A stretch of DNA of 64,000 nucleotides from Rhodococcus sp. Leaf247 (GCF_001426185.1 NZ_LMRP01000001.1:372483-436482); one strand, 5' to 3'; positions 38,649 to 49,769 are shown, counted from the stretch's first letter. The notes: generated by a model from the letters alone, not told the origin. A program made the numbers and translations.

Positions 38649-39493
38649 ACCCTCGATCCTGTCGCCGACGCGGTGCTGTCGTCTTGTACGGATGCGAACA
38701 CTTCGTTCGCGCGCCACACCGAAGGCGCTGCCCCCGCGAGAGAACGCCAGTCACGCGCCATGTGCGCCTGATCGAAATACCCGCAGGCCGACGCGACCTC
38801 CGCGAGCCGCGGCGGCTCCGGCGCGCGCAGCATCGCATGGGCCCGGGTGAACCGGCCGAGTCGGATCGCGTCCCGCGGAGTGACCGAGAACTCCGATGCG
38901 AAACGAGTCTCGAGGCGACGCCGACTCCACTCTGCATCCGCGGCGACCTGCCCGACGGTGACCGATGCCGGACCGGTCAGCTGTTCCCACGCGCGGTCGA
39001 GACGAGCATCCGGGAGCGTCGCCCGACCCAGGCGACCGACCAGTATCCGGTCCACCACCGTGAACGCCGCCGCCCATCCGAATGCTGCGTGAACACCGTC
39101 GAGAAGTCGGGGCGCGTCGTCACCGAGAAGGTCGTCGAGCGAGACGATGTACTGGCGGAGCGCCGCCGGCGGGACGTGCAGCAACGCCCGACATCCGGCG
39201 GGAGTGAGCGAGATCTGGATCCCGTGCTGGTAGCCGTCGTGCTCGATGACCACCGGTTCGACGCCGAGACCCTAGGCGAGCGCGCCGAACTCTCCGGGGC
39301 TCTGATCGATCATCGCCGTACGAGAGATCGTCAACGGTGCCCCGATGGGCAGAATGATCGTCAGATCGACCGACGGCATTCCCACGTGGGAACCCGCCGG
39401 GAAGCCCGACAGGCGGTAACCCTCGTATCGACGCACGAACGGGCGCAGCGACCGCGCCGGCAGCGCGACCGATCCGTCCGACACGCCTGTCAT
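38645..39493 (-). pseudogene. AraC-family regulator interrupted by an in-frame TAG
   Basis: The frame reads from MTGVSDGSVALPARSLRPFVRRYEGY (ATG at 39493) through an N-terminal sensing domain to GEFGALA, then meets TAG at 39274-39272. It continues in the same frame as GLGVEPVVIEHDGYQHG into the double helix-turn-helix DNA-binding domain (VGQVAADAEWSRRRLETRF and a second helix pair ending YFDQAHMARDWRSL). Removing one codon restores a ~282-residue AraC protein. This is a nonsense mutation, not a frameshift. The downstream part could be re-initiated from GTG at 39253, giving a DNA-binding domain without its sensor. It controls nothing I can name; the VOC gene follows by ATGA overlap. Confidence 0.8.
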
Positions 39494-39566
39494 AGGCACA
39501 CGGTAGAACGGTACGTGCGAGGTCGCACGGCAATCGGGCGCACGCGACGACGAGGAGGACCAGTCG

Positions 39567-40250
39567 ATGGCCGACGATCCAGGACGACTCGAGAAGGCGC
39601 TCGTGTCGATACTCGACAACGGCAGTCGCCTCCAGGGTCCCGCTGTCGAGAAGTACGTCTGGCGCATCCGGCGTGCGCACCCCGAGGATTCCCCCGCGCA
39701 GATCGTCGAGCGGATGGAGAAGACGTTCCTGACGGCCGTGACCGGTAGCGGAGGCGCCGCCGGTGCCACCGCCGCGGTGCCGGGGGTCGGAACCGTGGCG
39801 TCGGTCGCCGCGGTGGGCGCCGAGACGGCGTTCTTCGTCGAGGCGTCGGCCCTGCTCACACTGTCCATCGCCGCGGTTCACGGCATCGCGGTCCACGATC
39901 ACGAGCAGCGACGGGCACTCGTCCTGGCCGTCGCGCTCGGTGAGTCCGGGCGCGAGATCGTGGGGAAGACACTCGGCCGCGGCAACATCGGCAAGGTGCT
40001 GACCTCGCGCATCCCCGGCGCGAACCTCGGCGGTCTGAACAAGAAGCTGATCCAGAAATTCGTCACCAAGTACGCGGCCAAGCGCGGCGCGGTCATGCTC
40101 GGCACCATGCTGCCCGCGGGCATCGGTGCGGTGGTCGGAGGGGCCGGTAACCGCGTGCTCGGCAAGGGCGTCGTCAAGAATGCACGCGAGGCCTTCGGAC
40201 CTCCGCCTGCGCGGTGGCAGGACGCCCCCGGCGTAGTCGATGCGGACTGA
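39567..40250 (+). CDS. Conserved actinobacterial protein with hydrophobic Gly/Ala-rich core
   Basis: A 227-residue protein. Residues about 55-110 (GAAGATAAVPGVGTVASVAA, AFFVEASALLTLSIAAVHG) and 170-195 (GTMLPAGIGAVVGGAGNRVLG) are hydrophobic and could insert in membranes. It resembles a mycobacterial family of unknown function I recall by its GVGT...FVEASA pattern. AGGAGG precedes the ATG by 8 bases. It overlaps the ABC ATPase start by 11 bases and begins the transporter operon. Confidence 0.75.
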   Translation: MADDPGRLEKALVSILDNGSRLQGPAVEKYVWRIRRAHPEDSPAQIVERMEKTFLTAVTGSGGAAGATAAVPGVGTVASVAAVGAETAFFVEASALLTLSIAAVHGIAVHDHEQRRALVLAVALGESGREIVGKTLGRGNIGKVLTSRIPGANLGGLNKKLIQKFVTKYAAKRGAVMLGTMLPAGIGAVVGGAGNRVLGKGVVKNAREAFGPPPARWQDAPGVVDAD

Positions 40251-41226
40251 CGGCCGGGTGGATATCTCCGGGACGAACGAGCCTGCGCTGCAAGCACGGT
40301 CGTTGACCAAGAGTTTCGGTGGTGTCCGCGCGGTGACGCAGGTCGGCTTCTCGGTCCCCCGTGGATCCGTGACGGGCTTCCTGGGACCGAACGGTTCCGG
40401 CAAGTCGACCACGCTGCGGATGATGCTGGGGCTGGTCCGACCGGACAGTGGCGATGCGTCGGTGGACGGTGTCCCCTACGCACGTCTCACCGACCCCGGG
40501 CGCGTGGTCGGCGCGGTGCTCGACGGCGCCGGCGCCCATCCCCGCCGCACCGCCAGGCGACACCTCCGCACCTACACACCCGTCCTGGGAGTGCCTGATT
40601 CCCGGGTGGACGAGGTTCTGGCCCTCGTCGGACTGGCCGACGTCGCGGATCGCCGCGTCGGCGACTTCTCGTTGGGAATGCGGCAACGCCTCGCGTTGGC
40701 CGGCGCAGTGCTCGGTGATCCGCACATCCTCGTGCTGGACGAACCGGCCAACGGTCTCGACCCGGAAGGCATCGCCTGGCTGAGGGAATTCCTTCGTGGA
40801 TTCGCTCGGTCGGGGCGGACCGTCCTCGTGTCGAGCCACCTCGTGGGAGAGATCGAGCAGATCGTCGACCACGTCGTGATCCTCAGCGCCGGGACCGTGG
40901 TGTTCGACGGCAGCCTGGCGGATCTTCGCAGCACGCACCCGGTGCGAGTGCTGGTGTCCTGCTCGAACCCCGCCGCACTCGCACTCGGACTGGCAGCGGC
41001 GTCCTTCACCGACGCCACGCTCGGGTACGACGGACGACTCGTGGTCACCGGTGCGAGCGATGACATCGTTCGTGGAGTCGCGGACTCGAGCGGCGTCGCA
41101 GTCTTCGGCACCGAGCAGTCCGCCGTCTCCCTCGAGCAGATCTTCCTGTCGATGACTCGGCCGCAATACCCCTCGTCGCCGGCTCTTCCGGGCGTCGTCC
41201 CGTCGCACCCGGGAGCGCGAGTATGA
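40240..41226 (+). CDS. ABC transporter ATP-binding protein (exporter type)
   Basis: A 328-residue ATPase with Walker A GPNGSGKST near 48, signature FSLGMRQRL near 146 and Walker B ILVLDEPANGLDPEG near 165. It resembles the DrrA/CcmA-type export ATPases with a C-terminal extension. It probably works with the next gene, a six-helix permease; they overlap by ATGA. Its ATG overlaps the preceding gene, and a GTG six codons in is a possible alternative. Confidence 0.93.
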   Translation: MRTDGRVDISGTNEPALQARSLTKSFGGVRAVTQVGFSVPRGSVTGFLGPNGSGKSTTLRMMLGLVRPDSGDASVDGVPYARLTDPGRVVGAVLDGAGAHPRRTARRHLRTYTPVLGVPDSRVDEVLALVGLADVADRRVGDFSLGMRQRLALAGAVLGDPHILVLDEPANGLDPEGIAWLREFLRGFARSGRTVLVSSHLVGEIEQIVDHVVILSAGTVVFDGSLADLRSTHPVRVLVSCSNPAALALGLAAASFTDATLGYDGRLVVTGASDDIVRGVADSSGVAVFGTEQSAVSLEQIFLSMTRPQYPSSPALPGVVPSHPGARV

Positions 41227-42005
41227 GCGTCACGGCCTCGGGCCTTCTCCGATCGGAGATACGCGCGGTCACCTCGCTGCGTACGTGGTGGGCACTGGGA
41301 CTGGCGCCCGTCGTGATCGGCGCGTTCGCCAGTGCCGTGTACGCGGGCATCGCGTCGTCGGACGCTCTGTCCGACGTCGAGGACGTCGATCGCTTCGCCG
41401 CTCTGATCGGCCTGTACGTCACCGTCGGATCCACGGTGCTGTTCGCCGCCGTGTTCGGGGCGGTGCACTCCGCGTCGGATCTACGGCACGGAACCGCGAC
41501 GACGACGTACCTGGCCGCTCCGCGACGCGGACAGGTCGTGGCCGCGAAGATCCTGGTCAGCGCCGCGGTCGGAGCGGCCTACGCTGTTGTCGCCGTCCTG
41601 GTCAGCCTCGCGTCGCTCGCCGTCTTCGGCCGCGGAGCCCTGCCCGTCGACGACGGCCTCGTCGTCGCGATCTGTCTACTCGGTGTCGTCGTGGCCGCTC
41701 TGTGGGGTGTCCTCGGATGTGGCCTCGGACTGCTGATGGGATCACCGACATGGGCCGCCGTCGCCATCGTGGCGTGGGTTCCCGTCGGCGAGTTGATCGT
41801 CGTCGCCGTCCTCGGCGGAGTGGGTGGTGAAAGCGCTGCATCCGTGCTTCCCGGCGCAGCCACCGTGGGCGTACTGGCCGCGGACCGAGCGGGCGAGAGC
41901 GCGTCCGTCCTCCCGTTCTCGGCCGCGGTGATCGTGCTGTTGCTGTGGGCGGCTGCGTTCGCCGCGGCGGGGTGGCTCCGGACCCTGCGCCGAGACCTGA
42001 CGTGA
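41223..42005 (+). CDS. ABC-2-type permease
   Basis: A 260-residue membrane protein with about six helices (first LGLAPVVIGAFASAVYAG). It lacks ATPase motifs and partners the preceding ATPase. ATGA overlap upstream and GTGA overlap downstream place it firmly in the operon. Substrate unknown. Confidence 0.9.
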   Translation: MSVTASGLLRSEIRAVTSLRTWWALGLAPVVIGAFASAVYAGIASSDALSDVEDVDRFAALIGLYVTVGSTVLFAAVFGAVHSASDLRHGTATTTYLAAPRRGQVVAAKILVSAAVGAAYAVVAVLVSLASLAVFGRGALPVDDGLVVAICLLGVVVAALWGVLGCGLGLLMGSPTWAAVAIVAWVPVGELIVVAVLGGVGGESAASVLPGAATVGVLAADRAGESASVLPFSAAVIVLLLWAAAFAAAGWLRTLRRDLT

Positions 42006-45000
42006 GCGAGACGCAGCCTCGCGGCTGGATCTCCCGACTGGCCTCCGACTGTTTCGCACATCGCCGTACCGCGGTGGGCGCACTCGCGGTCACCTTCGTG
42101 GCGGCGGCGATCGACATCTCGTTCCCGCTGCTGACGCGCGCTGCCGTGGACGATGCGTCCCGCAGCCGGACCGATGCCATCGTCGCCATCGTCGTCGCCA
42201 TCGCCGGGCTGGCCGTCGTCCGCTTCGCGTGCCAGTTCGGACGTCGACTCCTGGCCGGGGCGCTGTCGATCGACGTGCAGCACGATCTCCGCCAGCGACT
42301 GCTCGCGTCACTGCATCGACTCGACGGCACCCGCCAGGACGAGATCAAGGTGGGGCAGGTGGTGTCCCGATCGATCACCGACCTGCAGTTGCTGCAGGGC
42401 CTGCTGGCAATGGTCCCGCTGTCCGCGGGCGCGCTGCTCCAGTTCCTGCTTGCACTCGGCGTGATGGCCTACCTGTCGCCGCTCCTGACGGTGGTCGCGC
42501 TGGCTGTCGTCCCTGCCATAGCCGTTCTCGTGGTCCGCCGACGGCCGATGCTCTACGCCGCGACATGGTCGGCTCAGCAGCGCGCCGCGGAACTCGCGGG
42601 ACACGTCGAGGAAACCGTCACGGGCGTCCGCGTGGTCAAGGGATTCGGGCAGGAGACGCGCGCCGTCGACACTCTCGAAACCATCGGTCGACGCCTCTAC
42701 GCCGAACGCCTGCGGGCAGCGGTGGTGAACTCCCGGTTCGCGCCGGGCATGGCCGCCCTCCCCCAGCTGGGACTGGTCGGCATCGTCGCGCTGGGCGGAT
42801 GGCTCGCGTTGAACGGGTCCATCACCATCGGCACGTTCCTCGCCTTCGCCAGTTACGTAGCCACCATGGCGGCGGTCGCCCGCACCCTCACCTCCGTGGT
42901 GGTCATGGCCCAGTTGTCCCGCGCAGCCGTGGAACGCGTCTACGGCGTCATCGACACCACGCCCGTCCACGACGAGCCCGCGCACCCGGTCGCCGTTCCC
43001 GACGGTCCCCTGGGTCTGCGCCTGCAGGGAGTGCGCTTCGGCTTCGACCCCGATCAGCCGGTGCTGGACGGGCTGGATCTGACGGTGGAGCCGGGTGAGA
43101 CCGTCGCCCTCGTCGGGCCGTCGGGCAGCGGTAAGTCGACTCTGTCGATGCTGCTCCCCCGCTTCTACCGCCCCTCCGACGGCAGCATCGAGCTGGTCTC
43201 GGCGCACGGGAGCGTCAACATCGCCGATGTGTCCGCCGACGACCTCCGCGCCGCGGTCGGCGTCGCCTTCGACGAGCCGTTCCTGTTCTCGAGCAGCGTC
43301 GCCGACAACATCGCACTGGGCGCGCAAGGTGCCACGGACGACGCCGTCCGGGACGCGGCCGTCCGCGCCCACGCCGACGAGTTCGTCTCGCAGTTGTCCG
43401 ACGGCTACGCCACCACAGTCGGTGAGCGCGGCCTGACGCTCTCGGGTGGTCAACGCCAGCGCATCGCTCTCGCGCGGGTGCTGCTGGCGTCACCGCGCAT
43501 CCTGGTTCTCGACGACGCCACCTCCGCAGTGGACGCCCGCACCGAGGCATCCATCTTCGACCAGCTCCGATCGGGCCCCCGCGTCACCACGGTGATCCTG
43601 GCGCACCGCCGCTCGACCCTGTCGTTGGCAGATCGCGTCGCCGTGCTGGACGCGGGCCGCATCGTCGACATCGGCACCGAGGCGGAGCTCGATCAGCGGT
43701 GCGCGCTGTTCCGCGAGTTGATGTCCGGTGCCGCCACCGAGGCGGCTGCGCCGGACGGTTCTCCGGAGCCGTCGGTGTGGCCGGACGACGGTGAGAACAC
43801 CACCTTCGACTCGACCCCGGCCAGAGGCTCCGAGGTGGACGGTGCGGGCGGCGGCGGTCCGCCCGGGCCGGGCGGCCACATGGCGTCGTCGCTCGGTGGT
43901 TCGACACCGACCGAGGCCATGTACGACATGCTCGATCGGCTCGACCCCGCCGACGAGGATCCCGGAGTGGACACCGCAGTTTCACGACGCGACGAGTCCA
44001 CGTTCACCTTGCGGCGCACGCTCGCGCCCGTCGCGGGACTTCTCGCTGCCGTGATGGTGTGTCTGGCGTTCGATTCACTGGTCACTATCGCGTTCCCGTC
44101 GATCGTGCGGTTCGCCGTCGACCACGGCGTGGCCGAGCGCTCGACCGCAGTGCTCGCCCTGGTCTCCGGTGTCGCGCTCGCCCTCGTGATCGCGGACTGG
44201 ATCGTCGTCAAGGTGATGACGGTCATCACCGCGCGAGCCGGCGAGCGCGTCCTCTTCGGACTTCGTGTCCGCAGTTACGCACACCTGCAGCGACTGGGCC
44301 TCGACTACTACGAGCGGGAACTGTCCGGCCGCATCATGACGCGAATGACGACGGACGTGGACGCCCTGTCCGCGTTCATGCAGACCGGACTGTCGACGGC
44401 GGTGGTGAGCCTGCTGACCATCGTCGGCGTCTCGCTGGCGTTGATCCTGACCGACAGCGTCCTCGCGGCCGTCGCGTTGTCCGTCGTGCCGGTGCTCGTC
44501 GTCGCCACGCTGGTGTTCCGCAGGATCTCCTCCCGCGCCTACTCGCAGTCGCGTGAACGCATCTCCGCGGTGAACGCCGACTTCCAGGAGAACGTCACCG
44601 GGCTCCGCGTATCGCAGGCGTACCGCCACGAGGCCGTGGCCGCAGAGGCATTCCTGGTGAAGTCGAACGCCTATCGACGCAGTCGCATGCGATCCCAGCG
44701 CGCCATCTCGGTCTTCTTCCCGTTCATCGCGTTCCTGTCGGATCTGGCCCTCGCCGCCGTGGTCTTCGCGGGTGCCTACCGTGTCGCGGACGGGCAGACG
44801 TCCGCAGGTGCGCTGGTCGCGTTCGTGCTGTACCTCGGATTGCTGTTCGGACCGATCCAGCAGTTGTCGCAGGTGTTCGACGGTTACCAGCAGGCATCGG
44901 TGGGACTCACGCGTATCGGTGATCTGCTCGCCACCCGCAGTTCGATCGAGAACGGCGAGAGCGACGCACAGGTCGCGGTGCCCGCGAGACTGCGCGGCGA

Positions 45001-45862
45001 CATCCAACTCGACGATGTGACGTTCCGGTATTCCGGAGCGGGGCGTGACGCACTGACCTCGGTCGACCTGCACGTACCGGCAGGCACGACCCTGGCACTC
45101 GTCGGTCGTACCGGGGCCGGGAAGTCCACCATCGTCAAACTCATCGCGCGTTTCTACGATCCGACCACCGGCGACGTCCGGGTCGACGACGCGTCGCTGC
45201 GGTCCTACCCATTGGGCGACTACCGACGCCGGCTCGGCGTCGTTCCGCAGGAAGCGCACCTGTTCAGCGGGACGATCGCGTCGAACATCGCCTTCGGTCG
45301 ACCCGATGCGACGCGTGCGGACATCGAGAACGCGGCACGAGCTGTCGGCGCACTCCCCGCGATCGCTGCACTACCGCGCGGCATGGCGACGCCGGTCGGC
45401 GAGCGCGGCCGCGGTCTGTCCGCCGGCACCCGACAACTCATCGCGTTGGCCCGAGCCGAGCTCGTCGATCCCGACATCCTGTTGCTGGACGAGGCGACGG
45501 CGACGCTCGACCCGGCCACCGAACGGGCCGTCCTCGACGCCGGTCGCACCGTGACCGGGGGACGGACGTCGGTGATCGTGGCTCACCGTCTGGCCACCGC
45601 GGCGCGCGCGGATTCGGTCGTCGTGGTCGACGGCGGACGCATCGTCGAGAGAGGAACCCACGAGCAGTTGGTGACATCCGACGGTTTCTATGCCGAACTA
45701 TGGGCATCCACCGAAGGACGCACCAGCAGTACACCGAGTGATGTGGCTCACCCGAGCCCCGATGGTTCGAGTTCGCCACGTCGCGGTGAGGCCAGTCACA
45801 AGGGCGACGCGGCCACGCGGCCGCCCGGCGGAAGGTCTAACCTTGACGGTGCCGTGCGCTGA
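42002..45862 (+). CDS. Fused double ABC exporter (two TMD-NBD halves)
   Basis: This 1286-residue protein is a tandem ABC exporter. Half one has Walker A GPSGSGKST (about 371), signature LSGGQRQRIAL (about 479) and Walker B LVLDDATS (about 500), where Asp replaces the catalytic Glu. Half two has Walker A GRTGAGKST (about 1034), degenerate signature LSAGTRQLIAL (about 1138) and Walker B LLLDEATA. A Gly/Pro-rich linker at about 590-650 joins them. One ATP site is therefore canonical-like and one degenerate, as in heterodimeric multidrug exporters; Rv0194 has this fused layout. GTG overlaps the permease by GTGA. Confidence 0.94.
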   Translation: MSETQPRGWISRLASDCFAHRRTAVGALAVTFVAAAIDISFPLLTRAAVDDASRSRTDAIVAIVVAIAGLAVVRFACQFGRRLLAGALSIDVQHDLRQRLLASLHRLDGTRQDEIKVGQVVSRSITDLQLLQGLLAMVPLSAGALLQFLLALGVMAYLSPLLTVVALAVVPAIAVLVVRRRPMLYAATWSAQQRAAELAGHVEETVTGVRVVKGFGQETRAVDTLETIGRRLYAERLRAAVVNSRFAPGMAALPQLGLVGIVALGGWLALNGSITIGTFLAFASYVATMAAVARTLTSVVVMAQLSRAAVERVYGVIDTTPVHDEPAHPVAVPDGPLGLRLQGVRFGFDPDQPVLDGLDLTVEPGETVALVGPSGSGKSTLSMLLPRFYRPSDGSIELVSAHGSVNIADVSADDLRAAVGVAFDEPFLFSSSVADNIALGAQGATDDAVRDAAVRAHADEFVSQLSDGYATTVGERGLTLSGGQRQRIALARVLLASPRILVLDDATSAVDARTEASIFDQLRSGPRVTTVILAHRRSTLSLADRVAVLDAGRIVDIGTEAELDQRCALFRELMSGAATEAAAPDGSPEPSVWPDDGENTTFDSTPARGSEVDGAGGGGPPGPGGHMASSLGGSTPTEAMYDMLDRLDPADEDPGVDTAVSRRDESTFTLRRTLAPVAGLLAAVMVCLAFDSLVTIAFPSIVRFAVDHGVAERSTAVLALVSGVALALVIADWIVVKVMTVITARAGERVLFGLRVRSYAHLQRLGLDYYERELSGRIMTRMTTDVDALSAFMQTGLSTAVVSLLTIVGVSLALILTDSVLAAVALSVVPVLVVATLVFRRISSRAYSQSRERISAVNADFQENVTGLRVSQAYRHEAVAAEAFLVKSNAYRRSRMRSQRAISVFFPFIAFLSDLALAAVVFAGAYRVADGQTSAGALVAFVLYLGLLFGPIQQLSQVFDGYQQASVGLTRIGDLLATRSSIENGESDAQVAVPARLRGDIQLDDVTFRYSGAGRDALTSVDLHVPAGTTLALVGRTGAGKSTIVKLIARFYDPTTGDVRVDDASLRSYPLGDYRRRLGVVPQEAHLFSGTIASNIAFGRPDATRADIENAARAVGALPAIAALPRGMATPVGERGRGLSAGTRQLIALARAELVDPDILLLDEATATLDPATERAVLDAGRTVTGGRTSVIVAHRLATAARADSVVVVDGGRIVERGTHEQLVTSDGFYAELWASTEGRTSSTPSDVAHPSPDGSSSPRRGEASHKGDAATRPPGGRSNLDGAVR

Positions 45863-45898
45863 GCGAGAAACAAGAAGGAAACGAGGCGAACACCTGCC

Positions 45899-48800
45899 GT
45901 GAGCAGCAGCTCTACAACACAGTTCGGACAAAATCAGTGGTTGGTCGACGAAATGTACCAGCGCTTCAAGACCGACCCGTCGTCGGTCGACGAGAGCTGG
46001 CACGAGTTCCTCGCTGACTACACCCCCGAACAGAACGGTGGCGGCGATCCCGCGACCGACAGTGAGTCCACCTCTGCCACACCGCAAGCCGAGCCTGCAC
46101 CCAAGGCCGACAAGCCGGCGAGCAAGCCCGCCCCGAAGGCAGAGAACACGCCGAAGGCGGAACCCGCCCCCGCTCCCAAGGCAGAGAGCAAGCCCGTGAC
46201 GAAGCCCGCTCCGAAGGTCGCCCCTGCGAAATCGACGGCAGCCGCCGGCCCCGCGGACAAGAAGTCCGCGGCAGTGCCGCCGCCGAAGCCGGAGTCGGAC
46301 GGCCCCGAGGAAGACACGTCGAAGGTGCTCCGTGGAGCTGCTGCGGCCGTCGCCAAGAACATGGCCGCGTCGTTGCAGATCCCGACGGCCACCAGTGTTC
46401 GCGCGATCCCCGCCAAACTGATGATCGACAACCGTCTGGTCATCAACAACCACCTGGCGCGCACACGCGGCGGCAAGATCTCCTTCACCCACCTGCTCGG
46501 GTACGCCATCGTCCAGGCCGTGAAGTCGTTCCCCAACATGAACCGGCACTTCGCGGAGATCGACGGCAAACCCAACGCGATCACCCCGGCGCACACCAAC
46601 CTCGGCCTCGCCATCGACTTGCCGGGCAAGGACGGGTCACGCTCGCTCGTCGTCGCCGCGATCAAGGGCTGCGAGAACTTCACGTTCAACCAGTTCCACA
46701 CCGCGTACGAGGACGTCGTGCGCCGTGCCCGCGACGGCAAGCTTACGGCAGCCGACTTCAGCGGCGTCACCATCTCGCTCACCAACCCCGGCACCATCGG
46801 CACCGTGCACTCGGTTCCCCGCCTGATGAACGGGCAGGGCACCATCATCGGCGCCGGCGCCATGGAGTACCCGGCCGAGTTCCAGGGCTCGAGCGAAGAG
46901 CGCATCGCCGAGATGGGCGTCGGCAAGCTCATGACGCTGACCTCGACGTACGACCACCGCCTCATCCAGGGTGCGGAGTCGGGCGATTTCCTGCGCACGA
47001 TCCACAACCTGCTGATCAGCGACGAGTTCTACGACCAGATCTTCCATGGTCTGGCCATCCCGTACGAGCCCATCCGCTGGCGTCGGGACCTGCCGACCGG
47101 AACCGTCGACAAGAACACGCGAGTGCTCGAGCTCATCGCGGCGTACCGCAACCGCGGCCACCTCATGGCCGACACCGATCCGTTGATGTTCACCAAGGAC
47201 AAGTTCCGGATGCACCCGGACCTCGACGTGATCAGCCACGATCTGACCCTGTGGGACCTCGACCGCGAGTTCAAGGTCGGCGGCTTCCACGGCGAAGACA
47301 AGATGAAGCTGCGCGACGTGCTGAGCGTGCTGCGCGACTCGTACTGCCGGCACGCGGCCATCGAGTACACGCACATCCTCGAGACCGACCAGGTGGCGTG
47401 GCTCCAGGAGCGCGTCGAGGCCAAGCACGTCAAGCCGACGGTCGCTCAGCAGAAGTACATCCTGAGCAAGCTGAACGCTGCCGAGGCCTTCGAGACGTTC
47501 CTGCAGACGAAGTACGTCGGACAGAAGCGTTTCTCGCTCGAGGGTGCGGAGTCGGTCATCCCGATGATGGACTCGGTCATCGACCAGTCCGCCGAGCATG
47601 CCCTCGACGAGGTCGTCATCGGCATGCCGCACCGCGGCCGCCTGAACGTGCTCGCCAACATCGTCGGCAAGCCGTACTCGAAGATCTTCACCGAGTTCGA
47701 GGGCAACATGAACCCGGCCGCGGCACACGGGTCGGGCGACGTGAAGTACCACCTCGGCGCCGAGGGCAACTACATCCAGATGTTCGGCGAGAACGACATC
47801 AAGGTCTCGCTCACGGCCAACCCCTCGCACCTCGAGGCGGTGGACCCGGTCCTCGAGGGTCTGGTCCGCGCCAAGCAGGACATGCTGAACAAGGGCGATT
47901 CGTCCGACGGCTTCTCCGTCCTGCCGCTGATGCTGCACGGCGACGCAGCCTTCGCGGGACAGGGTGTGGTGGCGGAAACGCTCAACCTCGCGCTGCTACG
48001 CGGCTACCGCACCGGCGGCACCGTGCACATCGTCGTCAACAACCAGGTCGGCTTCACCACGGCGCCGGAGCACTCGCGGTCCAGCGAGTACTGCACCGAC
48101 GTCGCGAAGATGATCGGCGCGCCGATCTTCCACGTGAACGGTGACGACCCGGAGGCGTGCGCCTGGGTGGCTCGACTGGCGGTCGACTTCCGTCAGAAGT
48201 TCCACAAGGACGTCGTCATCGACATGATCTGCTACCGCCGTCGCGGCCACAACGAGGGTGACGATCCCTCGATGACGCAGCCGGCCATGTACGACGTGAT
48301 CGACACCAAGCGCAGCGTCCGCAAGAGCTACACCGAGTCGCTCATCGGTCGTGGCGACATCAGCCTCAAGGAGGCGGAGGACGCTCTCCGCGACTACCAG
48401 GGTCAGCTCGAACGCGTCTTCAACGAGGTGCGCGAACTCGAGAAGTACACCCCGGAGCCCAGCGAGTCGGTCGAGCTCGACCAGCAATTGCCGACCAAGC
48501 TCACCACCGCGGTGGACAAGTCGGTCCTGCACCGCATCGGCGACGCGTTCGTCAACGTGCCGGACGGGTTCACCGTGCACCCGCGCGTGCAGCCGGTCCT
48601 GGACAAGCGTCGCGAGATGGCCTACGAGGGCAAGGTCGACTGGGCGTTCGGCGAGCTGCTGGCTCTCGGCACGCTCATCGACGAGGGCAAGCTCGTGCGC
48701 ATGTCGGGTCAGGACACCCGCCGCGGCACGTTCACGCAGCGCCACTCGGTCATCATCGACCGTAAGACCGGCGAGGAGTACACGCCGCTGCACAACCTGG

Positions 48801-49684
48801 GCAGCGACGATCCGGGCAAGTTCCTGGTCTACGATTCCGCGCTGAGCGAGTACGCGGCGGTCGGCTTCGAGTACGGCTACTCCGTGGGCAACCCGGACGC
48901 GCTCGTCTTGTGGGAAGCGCAGTTCGGCGACTTCGTCAACGGCGCGCAGTCGATCATCGACGAGTTCATCTCGTCCGGTGAGGCCAAGTGGGGCCAGCTC
49001 TCCGACGTCGTGCTGCTGCTGCCGCACGGCCACGAGGGCCAGGGTCCGGACCATACGTCCGGTCGCATCGAGCGGTTCCTCCAGCTGTGCGCCGAGGGCT
49101 CGATGACGGTTGCCGTGCCGTCGACTCCCGCGAACTACTTCCACCTGCTGCGCCGTCACGCCCGTGACGGCATCCAGCGGCCCCTGGTCGTGTTCACGCC
49201 GAAGTCGATGCTGCGCAACAAGGCTGCGGTCAGCAACATCGAGGACTTCACCGACGGCAAGTTCCACTCGGTGTTCGACGAGCCGACCTACGACACCGGT
49301 GACGGCGATCGCAAGAAGGTCGAGCGGGTGCTGATGGTGAGCGGCAAGCTCTACTACGAGCTTCTCGCCTACAAGCAGAAGAACTCGCGCGACGACGTCG
49401 CCATCGTGCGCGTCGAGCAGCTCTACCCGATCCCGAACCGTCGGATCGCGGAGACGCTGGACGGCTACCCCAATGCCACCGAGTACCGGTGGGTCCAGGA
49501 GGAGCCGGCCAACCAGGGTGCGTGGCCGACGTTCGGACTCGCGTTCCCCGAGCTCCTTCCCGAGCGTCTGTCCGGCATCAAGCGCGTCTCACGACGCCCG
49601 ATGTCCGCACCGTCCTCGGGTTCGAGCAAGGTCCACGCGGTCGAGCAGGCGGAGATCATCGACACCGCCTTCAACGGCAAGTAG
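45899..49684 (+). CDS. kgd: Multifunctional 2-oxoglutarate decarboxylase/dehydrogenase E1-E2
   Basis: The 1261-residue enzyme combines an E2-like acyltransferase region with [15 protein letters not shown] near 350 and a ThDP-dependent E1 region ([26 protein letters not shown] near 680). Residues about 45-125 are an Ala/Lys/Pro-rich linker in place of the usual lipoyl domain. In mycobacteria Kgd serves the TCA cycle with E2/E3 subunits from pyruvate dehydrogenase and is controlled by the FHA protein GarA. The start is GTG, 36 bases after the exporter gene. Confidence 0.97.
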   Translation: MSSSSTTQFGQNQWLVDEMYQRFKTDPSSVDESWHEFLADYTPEQNGGGDPATDSESTSATPQAEPAPKADKPASKPAPKAENTPKAEPAPAPKAESKPVTKPAPKVAPAKSTAAAGPADKKSAAVPPPKPESDGPEEDTSKVLRGAAAAVAKNMAASLQIPTATSVRAIPAKLMIDNRLVINNHLARTRGGKISFTHLLGYAIVQAVKSFPNMNRHFAEIDGKPNAITPAHTNLGLAIDLPGKDGSRSLVVAAIKGCENFTFNQFHTAYEDVVRRARDGKLTAADFSGVTISLTNPGTIGTVHSVPRLMNGQGTIIGAGAMEYPAEFQGSSEERIAEMGVGKLMTLTSTYDHRLIQGAESGDFLRTIHNLLISDEFYDQIFHGLAIPYEPIRWRRDLPTGTVDKNTRVLELIAAYRNRGHLMADTDPLMFTKDKFRMHPDLDVISHDLTLWDLDREFKVGGFHGEDKMKLRDVLSVLRDSYCRHAAIEYTHILETDQVAWLQERVEAKHVKPTVAQQKYILSKLNAAEAFETFLQTKYVGQKRFSLEGAESVIPMMDSVIDQSAEHALDEVVIGMPHRGRLNVLANIVGKPYSKIFTEFEGNMNPAAAHGSGDVKYHLGAEGNYIQMFGENDIKVSLTANPSHLEAVDPVLEGLVRAKQDMLNKGDSSDGFSVLPLMLHGDAAFAGQGVVAETLNLALLRGYRTGGTVHIVVNNQVGFTTAPEHSRSSEYCTDVAKMIGAPIFHVNGDDPEACAWVARLAVDFRQKFHKDVVIDMICYRRRGHNEGDDPSMTQPAMYDVIDTKRSVRKSYTESLIGRGDISLKEAEDALRDYQGQLERVFNEVRELEKYTPEPSESVELDQQLPTKLTTAVDKSVLHRIGDAFVNVPDGFTVHPRVQPVLDKRREMAYEGKVDWAFGELLALGTLIDEGKLVRMSGQDTRRGTFTQRHSVIIDRKTGEEYTPLHNLGSDDPGKFLVYDSALSEYAAVGFEYGYSVGNPDALVLWEAQFGDFVNGAQSIIDEFISSGEAKWGQLSDVVLLLPHGHEGQGPDHTSGRIERFLQLCAEGSMTVAVPSTPANYFHLLRRHARDGIQRPLVVFTPKSMLRNKAAVSNIEDFTDGKFHSVFDEPTYDTGDGDRKKVERVLMVSGKLYYELLAYKQKNSRDDVAIVRVEQLYPIPNRRIAETLDGYPNATEYRWVQEEPANQGAWPTFGLAFPELLPERLSGIKRVSRRPMSAPSSGSSKVHAVEQAEIIDTAFNGK

Positions 49685-49698
49685 ACACACCGAACACG

Positions 49699-49734
49699 AA
49701 CCGGGCCGCACCTCGAAGGAGGTGCGGCCCGGTT
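49699..49734. terminator. Bidirectional terminator between kgd and fabH
   Basis: AACCGGGCCGCACCT (49699-49713) pairs perfectly over 15 bp with 49720-49734, loop 6 bases, followed by a TGTCGTTGT stretch on the plus strand. It lies between convergent genes. Confidence 0.85.
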
Positions 49735-49769
49735 GTCGTTGTGCCGCCTGATGTTTCAGGCCGAGGCTG

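Noticed and set aside
39255-39290. A frameshift in the AraC-type gene
   Set aside because: Both halves are in one frame; only the TAG interrupts, so it is a nonsense change.
46637-47938. Long minus-strand frames opposite kgd, including 47996-49267
   Set aside because: They mirror the biased codon use of kgd; their Asp/Leu/Val/Arg-rich sequence has no domain.
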